Below, in pieces: positions 56,377 to 64,000 of a DNA stretch of 64,000 bases. The stretch lies in assembly GCF_000002425.4 (NCBI RefSeq), contig NC_037269.1, positions 14,667,309 through 14,731,308 on the forward strand, in the 5' to 3' direction. Both the position numbers and the translations under genes were made by a program. Within the stretch, counting starts at the first letter, position 1. The number at the start of each line of letters is the position of its first letter. Origin of the DNA: Physcomitrium patens (Eukaryota > Streptophyta > Bryopsida > Funariales > Funariaceae). Below the pieces are notes generated by a model that ran no database searches, was not told the DNA's origin, and worked only from the letters and a program-made list of their open reading frames with translations.

Positions 56377-56799
56377 TCATATGTTGAAGAAATCTATGAT
56401 GCGACGAATTGAATTCGCCACATACTCTGATCTCTGTTCTCTTCGAAGATGATTGATAGGGCCTCTCAACCATCGGTAGTATCCCATATCAGGGCGGGAA
56501 GACCACCCAGTTATTTGATCATTGTTGAGGCCTTCGTAACTTCCTTCAAATAGAATATTTGGAACACCATTAGGAGTTGTTCCTACCTCTAGCAAAATCA
56601 CCAAACATCGAGAGTCCCTTTCTAAATCGTGATACCAAACGCGTTGTATCTCACCATCTATTCGAAGAAGAATATGTCATTCTTGAAGATCTTCATCTCA
56701 ATTGCGTCATCTTGAAGGTTGTGACAATCGTAATGTCTCGTCCGGCAGGTCAACAAATGAAGGCTCTTGAGTTGAATCCGCTGGTTGTTGGTTCTCCAT
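56377..56799 (-). pseudogene. Extra small ORF of GypC, frameshifted
   Basis: Starts MENQQPADSTQEPSFVDL at 56799 and is broken by a stop and shift. It ends in a frame (56377-56604) with LVILLEVGTTPNGVP, then WSSRPDMGYYRWLRGPINHL and RREQRSEYVANSIRRI. The block YRWLxGPxNHLxREQ matches the GypA and GypB ORFs. Position relative to pol and LTR is the same in all three elements. Confidence 0.65.
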
Positions 56800-56849
56800 C
56801 TCTTGAGTGCCAATACTACAACAAAGCTACGAACAAGAATTGAAAGTAG

Positions 56850-59800
56850 AATGTTATCTTACCTAGATGTTGTTTCTTCTATAAAGAAGGTTTTCATCTT
56901 GATTTTGATGGATTTCGTCGATGAAAAGCCTCCACCACCTTTGCTGCATTTACAAGATTCTTTATTGGCTCCCATGTGCGTTCACTCATACCATATTTGC
57001 GCCAATGGACAAGATATTCTAATTTATTTTGGCGTCGCCTTGAATCTAAGACTTCTTTTACTTCAAACTCTTCATTATTGTCGACTTCTATATGAGGAGT
57101 TGGAGCTTGTCATCTTCTTGATATGTCCACTTTCTTGTATGGTTCAAGAAGAGACACGTGGAATACTGGATGGATTTTTATTGACTCTGGTAGATGTAAA
57201 CGATATGCAACTGGATTGATTTGTACAGAAATAGAAAATGGTCCCAGCCTTCGATAGTCCAACTTGTCACAAGAACGAGTGGTCTTGATATTGCGACAAA
57301 GTAGCCATACCTTATTACATAAGACAAATGATGGTTGTTCCTTTCGATAGACATCGGCATTGGCCTTTTGTTGTTCTTGAGCCTCTTTTAACTGCGCCTT
57401 CATCGTTGCATGTAGCTCTGATAAATGAATTGCCAAATCTTTCGCAGCAGGATTATCAACTTTTGAAAAGTCAAAAGTATCAAGTCGTAGATGATAACCA
57501 TAATTAGCAAAGTAAGGTGTTTGTTTTATAGAAGAGTGTACCGTGTTATTCTAAGCAAACTCTGCCAATGGCAAAAGAGTTGTCCAATCATCTTGTTGGT
57601 AATTAATGGTACATCTTAAATATTGCTCCAAAACTTGATTAACACGATCCATTTGTCCATCAGTTTGAGGATGGAATACCGAAGATAGTTTTATATCCAC
57701 TTTTAGAATCTTGAAAAGAGTCTGCCAAAATCTTGATACAAATTGAGTTCCCCTATCTGATATAATATCCTTGGATAATCCATGATAGCGATAGATATTG
57801 TCAAGAAAGAGCTTAGCTGTTTTTTCACCTGTGATAGATTTTGTACATGGTACAAAATGTGCCATCTTGGTAAAACGATCTACTATCATGAATATAGAGT
57901 CATAAGAACCTGAGATTGGAAGATCCGTGATGAAGTCCATAGAAACAGAAGACCATGGTTGTTTTGGAATGGATAATGGCTGAAGAAGTCCAAAAGGTCG
58001 ATGACGAGGAATTTTCGATCTTGAGCAAACTTCACATGATTATACAAAATCTTTAACTACCTTCTACATTTGAGGCCACAAAAAATCCCTAGATATCAGC
58101 TCCAAAGTCTTACTATATCCAAAATGTCCTACTGCTGGGAAGTCATGACGAGCTTGAAGAACACGTAAACGAGCTTCTCCTTCTGGCACATATAGGCGTC
58201 CTTCGAAATAGAGTAGGTTGTTCTTGAATTCAAATTTAGATGGATCATGAGATTTAGAAGAATTATTCTTGATATCATGAACAAGAGGATCTGAAGACAT
58301 ACTTAACTGGACTTGCTTAAGGAAAGTTAAATCAACAGTCAATGTTGATTTTATTGCTCAAAGCTGAAATTGTTCCGGCTTCAAGAGAATCATTCTTTGT
58401 TACTCAAAAGCTGCATCTCCTTCTTTTGGTGCAAGTTAAGAACGTCTAGACAAGGCATCGGATAAACCTTGTTGTTTTTCTAGCCGATAAGTAATGATGA
58501 ACTCGAATCTTGATAAAGACATGCTTCAACGAGCTTGGCGATGATTTAATACGCGTGCTGACATAAAATATTCGAGGTTCTTGTGATCCGTATACACGGT
58601 GACTAGACTAGAAGCACCTTCTAGATAATGACGCCATTTTTGAAAAGAATCCATAAGTGCAAGAAGTTCTTTGTCGTGGATCTCATAATTGATTTCTGTT
58701 GCTAAGAATTTTCTTGAATGAAAGGCTACTGAATGAAGTTTGTCATCTGTTCCCATTTGTGATAAAATCGCACCCAGAGCAAAGTCTGATGCATCTGTTT
58801 CCATAAAGAATGCTTTGAAAAAATCAACACGATACAAGATTGGTGAAGAAACAAACGTTGTCTTTAAAGATTCAAAAGCAACTTTCGCTTCTTGATTCCA
58901 TTGGAGTTTGTCTTTACAAGTCAAACGTGTAAGTGGAGTTGCAACTCGAGAGAAGTTTTTGATGAAGATCCGATAGTAGTTGGCAAATCCCAAAAAACAT
59001 TGGACATGTCTTACCATTTTTGGGATCTTCCAATCTATAATAGTTTAAACTTTCTTAGGATCCATCATAAGTCCATCATTTGAAATGATGTAACCTAAGA
59101 AATCGACTTGAGTAGTGTAGAATACACACTTTTCTATCTTGGCATAGAGTCTTGCATCTCTTAATTTTTGTAACATACGACGAACATGAAGTTCATGTTT
59201 TTTTGGATTCTTAGAATAGATCAAGATGTTGTCTACATAACAGACCACAAAATCGTCCAAAAACTCTCGAAAAACATCATTCATTAGATGTTGAAAAGCT
59301 ACTAGTGCATTTGTAAGTCCAAAAGGCATGACGTTGTATTCAAAATGTCCATACCTAGTTCGAAACGTAGTCTTCCATTCATCTCCTTCTTTGATGCGTA
59401 CTAGATTGTATGCTCCTCGAAGATCTATTTTTGTATAGATCTTAGCTTAATTCAGTTGATCAAGAAGTCCGGATATTAAAATTAGTGGATACCTATTTTT
59501 GATGGTAATCTTGTTGAATCCTCGATAATCAATACACATCCGCAATGATCCATCTTTTTTCTTCACAAATAGAATTGGAGCTCTTGCCGGAGATTTAGAA
59601 TGGCGTATGAAATTCTTGGCTAGATTTTCTTCAACATACTCCTTGAGTTCAGCCAACTCATTTTGTGATAAACTATAGATTGGTCCGAATGGTGGTTGTG
59701 CTCCTTCTTGAAGGTCAATTGAGCAATTATAGGGATGATGTTCTTGGAGTGTATCCGCATTCTTTTTTTCGAATACATCTTGAAATTCTTGATATTGGCT

Positions 59801-60400
59801 TGGAATGCCACTTGAAGTCTTTTCACTAGTAGAAACGGGTATAACATAAATAATGTATGGTGATTCTTTCATAGCAGCATGCAAGAAAGCTTTTGCACCT
59901 ATAAATATGAGTTTAATTGAACTGGACTTATGACTCTCTACTTGCTTAACTACACTGTTAGTTATACTTTTAGAGAAAGTGAGAGTTCGAGAAATCCAGT
60001 CTATTTGATGGTTGTATTTTTCTAACCACGATAAACCTAAAATGACTAGATTAGAGGGAGATCTAATGATATTAAATACTACAAAACTATTATGACCATT
60101 GATTATTACTTCTATAGGAAGGATTTCGTGAGTAATATCTCCAGAAGACAATGGACGACCATCTATGACTTCTACATGAACAGGTTTATTTTTCTTTACT
60201 AAAGATATGCTATGTCTTTTAATAAATTCTTCATCTAAAAAACACGCTGAGGCTCCTGAATCTAACAAGGCAGAGACTTTGTAATGTTTAGGTCCTAAAA
60301 TAACATTTAATGTAAAACAAAGAGAGGGCTCTGAGGAGAGAATAGGACCTTTACTAGAAGTTGTGCAAGGTTCGAGCCGCACGGTCCCTATTGTAGCTGG
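56850..60400 (-). pseudogene. pol: pol of GypC, many stops and active-site changes
   Basis: All fragments lie in one frame, -1 relative to gag. Protease [17 protein letters not shown] leader and [17 protein letters not shown] (59447-60382); RT core with [11 protein letters not shown] (59045-59329), where the second catalytic Asp is Asn; RNase H ETDASDFALGAILSQ (58526-59017); integrase CEVCSRSK, MDFITDLPIS, SDRGTQFVSRFW and HPQTDGQMDRVNQ (57551-57940), where the catalytic Glu is Asp; chromodomain LVHWRKYGMSERTWEP near 56930-57020. Unlike GypA and GypB, it has no stop between integrase and chromodomain at the LKAQL-type position (here AQLKEAQEQQ). Confidence 0.88.
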
Positions 60401-60462
60401 ACAAACTCGTTTTTCGACATATTATCTTCTTTCACAGCCATACTCCTCATTTTGTGATTGCG

Positions 60463-61395
60463 TCATTTTTTTGGACAATGTTGAATAGTGTGCTTTGGTT
60501 CTCCATAATATAAACATAATCCTTCTTGACGACGACGAGTCTTTTCTTGCTCAGTAAGAGGTTTGAAACGTACTGCATCAATTTGTATATATCCTCTACT
60601 TCCGAATGTATGTGTTGAAGATGTTGGTGTTGCCATTGAATTATAGTAACGTTGAGGTGCACTTATACGGTTCTCAGATCGAAATTCAAAAAGGCGATTG
60701 TTGCACTTCACAGCAAAGTCAATTGCTTGACTCAATGTTTGAGGATCAAATAAGTTGAGCATTAATTTTTTTACCTCATATTGTAATCCGTAGAGAAATT
60801 GGCTAATAAGTGCATTATCATCCCACTTGATATCAGTTGCAAGTTGTCAAAATTGTGAAGCATACAACGTTATTGATCAATTGCCTTGTTGTAAAATACG
60901 GATCTTATTGGTTGCAACACGAATTGCATCATGTTCTCCATACATGGATCAAAACTCCGCCAAAAAAGCCTCTAGATTATCTAATATTGGATCTCATCTT
61001 TCAAGAAAAGATGAAAACTACGATAGTGCCGAACCTGAAAGAAGCCTACCAATGAATCTAACTTGTGATCCTGGAGTTGGATAGCTTTGGGGTTGAAGTT
61101 CAATCACAAATTACACTTGATTGATAAATCCTCAAAACTTGGATCTGGTGCCATCAAATTTCTCGGGTAGGACAATTCTTGGTTCTCTAACATTTGAAGG
61201 GCATTCCACCATAGGAAAAAGGACATGGTTTGGTACAAATGTTGAAGCAGCTCCAACCATTTCTATATCTTCACTTCCTGCCAATCTTGTTGCTCTTTGT
61301 GGTGGTAAATTGAGTTGATGCATTGCAAGCATTAACTCTCTCAGTTGCTCTTGCATTTGTACCATTGCACTCTTCATTTCAAGAAGTTCTGCCAT
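60463..61395 (-). pseudogene. gag: gag of GypC, with stops
   Basis: Starts MAELLEMKSAMVQMQEQL at 61395, a likely coiled coil parallel to GypA gag MAESLESK. The frame reads VLPEKFDGTRSKF, then several stops to about 60780, and is open again from 60762 with DPQTLSQAIDFAVKCNNRLF and a zinc knuckle CLYYGEPKHTIQHC (second Cys is Tyr, as in GypA). It ends CPKK at 60463, right on a run of seven A, with pol in the -1 frame. Confidence 0.82.
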
Positions 61396-61607
61396 GATAA
61401 CACTTAGAAGAGAGAAGATGTCTAATATCACTCAAGATAAATAGAAGAGAGGACTTGGGGACAAAGAAAATACTAAGGACAATATCAATTTAGAAGAGGG
61501 TAATTCGCAACTTCTAATACGCTTATATCTTATCAAGAAAAAGGAGTAATCCACTCTTAATCAAGATTAGACAAAGCTCTGATATTGTAGGTGTACTCTT
61601 GTCAATC
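61396..61607 (-). promoter_or_regulatory. 5' leader of GypC, single unit, primer-like site
   Basis: One unit of the leader repeat seen in GypA and GypB (GAGGGTAATTCGCAACTTC, then GGAGTAATCCACTC), ending in the primer-like GCTCTGATATTG at 61576-61587. The gap to the LTR is 20 nt (61588-61607). Confidence 0.7.
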
Positions 61608-62167
61608 TATCAAGGATAAGAACTCGATGAAAAACAATTCAGACAAGTGAGCCTTCACTCAAAGAGAGGTGACAAAATATAAATAAACAAGTATATATAT
61701 TGAAAGAGAAACTGGAATGGCTATTGTCAAAAGACAAGAAAATTAGAGACCCTTGAAACTAGACTAGAAGCAAGAAAGGAGTTGACAAGAGTGAAGAAGC
61801 CTTCACTCTTGTCTCTATATATACTATCTAACTAGAGGCTACGTGGCGACGTTCTATACGACCTCTAATATGTGTTGACTTTGTAGGACACATGCCTTGA
61901 CTTACAAGGCAATTTTTTCTACGTGTGGGCCACATAGTTAGCTTGATCTTCAAGCTAATAACATGTGTGGCACATGGCCAACTTATTGACCACGTTTCTA
62001 ATCCAAAAAGTCAATTAAAGATACCTATGAAGTCAAAGCAGCGTCTAGAAAGCTTCCAAGAAGCTTCCATATTAAATATTATAGAATTAACTTACTTTTA
62101 CCTACTTTTACTTACTTCTATCTATTTCTATATGTAATTATTAGCTTACATGATTATGGCCGTGACA
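61608..62167 (-). repeat. 5' LTR of GypC
   Basis: 560 bp, TATCAAGGATAAG to GGCCGTGACA, the same length as the 3' copy. Followed by the AGATA duplication. Confidence 0.93.
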
Positions 62168-62172
62168 AGATA

Positions 62173-62621
62173 TTACATAGAATCTTCTATGCTTTTGAAA
62201 GTCTATTGCAAGCAATTACATGTGAAAAGTTGGCATCATCCAAATTTGATGCAATCATATCAAAAGCCTTTCTTTCATGACATTTATACTCCTTCTTTAC
62301 CTTGACATCAACATTATTGCTTAGAGGTTCTTGACTTTTATCAATAATATCCTAAAAATCTAATGAAGAAAATGGAGCTTTTTTTATCTTTGAAGGTATG
62401 AATCAGCTTAAATAACATCATTTTAAAGTGATTGATACCTTCAAAGTCAATGAATACACTTAATAATTTATAAGAGACAAAAAAACATCAACAACTAAAT
62501 ACAAAAAAAGTTCAAAAGATATCAAATTCTAAAATCAGCAACTATAAGTTTTATTCTTTACAACAAGAAAGACTTCAAAGAACTTCAAAATTCATAACTA
62601 AAGGTGAGTGGATCCATAACC
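62173..62621 (-). pseudogene. gag N-terminus and primer region of Copia3
   Basis: Reads DIIDKSQEPLSNNVDVKVKK, then AFDMIASNLDDANFSHVIAC, parallel to Copia1 gag 20280-20460. It continues into the fragment left of GypC (RNLVNILWIRKKFL). At 62608-62621 (minus) lies GGTTATGGATCCAC directly next to the LTR, the better of the two copies of the proposed half-tRNA primer site. Confidence 0.6.
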
Positions 62622-62747
62622 TATTGAAGAAAAAGAACTTTGAAGTTACCAATACATAACATCAGCAAGATTGCTCACAAAAAGTGTATAGAATAAGATA
62701 TCTCTTAATTCCAACACCCATTACTTATAAGTAGTGGTTACTACCTA
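62622..62747 (-). repeat. 5' LTR fragment of Copia3
   Basis: The reverse complement matches the last part of the Copia1 LTR (CTTATAAGTA, GGAATTAAGAGATATCTTAT-like, TTCTTCAATA). It is cut off by the LTR-E copy starting at 62748. Confidence 0.6.
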
Positions 62748-63874
62748 TGAGTCATCAAATTGACTCACTAGTAATTTTAAGACAAAATAATACATGTAGA
62801 TTTTCAAAATTATAATTATTAGGTGAAGATATACTTAAAAGATGGTAAATGAAGGAAAATAGTATTAATGGAGAAGAAATAAAGTCTTAGTAAGTCTTAG
62901 AGTTGGTTTAGGATTTTTACTTATTGTTGAATAGTGAGGATTAGTTACTAGGGTCAATATTTATATCGGCCTTCTATCTATATATATTACTCATAAGAAA
63001 AACTATAAATATTAGTTAGTAGTTAAAAGAAGCATAAAAAAGAACCTCATGTCTTTTCAATTAATTATATAAAAATTAGGATTTATAAAAAATATAAATT
63101 AATTTTATTACTATAAAAATCATCAAGATAGAAGATTATAACCTTCAACTGATATTAAAATATATTGAACCATTATAGGAATTTTTTTAAACAATAGAAT
63201 TTATTTAGAGTTTTTTTGGAAGTTTTAGGGTTATTTCCTAGACTTTGGTAAAAATGAGTTTTATCACTTCGAGAGCCATTATGAAGAAATGGAATAAGAT
63301 TTGAAGGCTAATCAAGATCTCTAGCTAATAGGATGTTTTTAAACACTATAGTGAAGTCAAAAATGCAAAAAAATAAGTTTTACTAGTAAAAAATAAGAGG
63401 ACCAGCAGCTAGTCTAGTCTTTATACGGGAGGAGGTGTACAAATCCCATATGGGTTGTAGCACCTTGGGTATAGATAGGAAGATAAGAATCAGGCATCAA
63501 GGCCTCTTTAGACAACCAATATACATTATTTGTAAGCCTTGGTGAGGCTTGAATTCTTGATCTCTTAAAGTAAGTTATCTTTGAGGTAAAATTATTTATT
63601 TAATATTTCATTCATTTACTTGTTATTTTTCAAACCTTCATAACTTATTCATAATAACTCGGACTTATATGTTTCTTACATCATTGAAAAAATAAAAAAT
63701 TAAATTTCTAAAAATAGATTTTTTACTTTTAATTTTTATTGGGTGAAAACTTAGCGAACAAACTGTGACTAGTTTTATAATGTATAATTGTTTGATTGTA
63801 CTTATTCCACTTATTTTGTGTTTTGCTTCTTTTTTTCTTATTCTTGCTACTTTCATGTCACACCACGTATTACA
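62748..63874 (+). repeat. LTR-E copy 2
   Basis: About 1127 bp, TGAGTCATCAAATTGACTCAC to GTATTACA, matching 45782-46912. It is inserted in the Copia3 LTR. Confidence 0.65.
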
Positions 63875-64000
63875 AGCAACTCTTAATTGAGGCCATTTTA
63901 TAATTAAATTAAGAAGTGAATTTTATACTTATACTACTTTAATAGAAAACTTCTATTATTTGATGAATACATCCATCTAATATTCTATCAAGACTATTCA
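63875..64000 (+). mobile_element. Start of an LTR-E element internal region, cut by window end
   Basis: AGCAACTCTTAATTGAGGCC and the following bases match the region just after LTR-E copy 1, so this is probably the 5' end of a second LTR-E element rather than a solo LTR. Its body lies outside the window. Confidence 0.45.

Larger units (their letters stand above)
55776..62167 (-). mobile_element. Chromodomain Ty3/gypsy retrotransposon GypC, complete but decayed
   Basis: 6392 bp with 560-bp LTRs (55776-56335 and 61608-62167) and the perfect 5-bp duplication AGATA (55771-55775 and 62168-62172), inserted in gag of Copia3. Same gene order as GypA and GypB but a different LTR. Its proteins are clearly related to theirs and more diverged, with many more stops and altered catalytic residues, so it is the oldest of the three. 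Confidence 0.95.
54090..62747 (-). mobile_element. Ty1/copia element Copia3, minus strand, split by GypC
   Basis: A relative of Copia1. From the right: LTR fragment (62622-62747), primer region, gag N-terminus (62173-62470), GypC, rest of gag, protease and integrase (55770-54090). RT and RNase H are missing beyond 54090. Its LTR and primer region match those of Copia1 in reverse complement (TTCTTCAATA, then RGTTATGGATCC). Confidence 0.75.

Overview
This window is a repeat-only stretch of a nuclear genome, almost certainly from a land plant. It is very AT-rich, has no recognisable host gene, and is built almost entirely of LTR retrotransposons inserted into one another. The copia and large gypsy families are plant types. 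The three best-preserved gypsy elements (called GypA, GypB and GypC here) carry a chromodomain and a polymerase whose motifs look more like fungal or Tcn1-type chromoviruses than the usual seed-plant Tekay, Reina or CRM lineages. Tcn1-like elements are known mainly from fungi, mosses and lycophytes, so a non-seed plant host is my inference, not an observation.

Layout. 1-3500: LTRs of one family (LTR-A), two of them head to head. 2178-16096: an old plus-strand gypsy element (G0) with gag, protease, RT and RNase H, interrupted by a solo LTR-A (5446-7226) and by GypA (8434-14604, target duplication ATACC). 16097-41264: a second old member of the same gypsy superfamily (G5, minus strand, 1420-bp 5' LTR). 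It is interrupted by a solo LTR-D in integrase, by two solo LTR-C copies in gag, and by a 13.8-kb copia element (Copia1, 19378-33152). Copia1 is itself interrupted by a solo LTR-C, a solo LTR-D (target duplication ATATG) and GypB (26194-32728, target duplication CTAAT). 41265-45110: an LTR-A copy and a decayed minus-strand copia. 45782-48480: a copia-like element with its own LTR family (LTR-E). 48481-49140: an unexplained, less AT-rich low-copy-looking island. 49141-53540: AT-rich DNA with no features. 54090-62747: minus-strand Copia3, split by GypC (55776-62167, target duplication AGATA). 62748-64000: a second LTR-E copy running off the window.

Most interesting points. (i) The LTRs of GypA and GypB hold arrays of perfect heat-shock-element pentamers (GAAnnTTCnnGAAnnTTC) just upstream of a TATA box, suggesting heat-induced transcription. 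(ii) All three chromodomain elements carry an extra small sense ORF between pol and the 3' LTR, with a conserved C-terminal block. (iii) Their 5' leaders are tandem repeats of about 100-130 bp, each unit containing a copy of the tRNA-primer site (about 1, 2 and 3 units in GypC, GypA and GypB), and the primer site lies about 20 nt away from the LTR. (iv) GypA and GypB share an in-frame stop between integrase and chromodomain. (v) G5 contains an internal inversion of its gag C-terminal segment next to a perfect 20-bp hairpin. Every element has some defect. GypA and GypB are the youngest, with LTR pairs nearly identical and of equal length.
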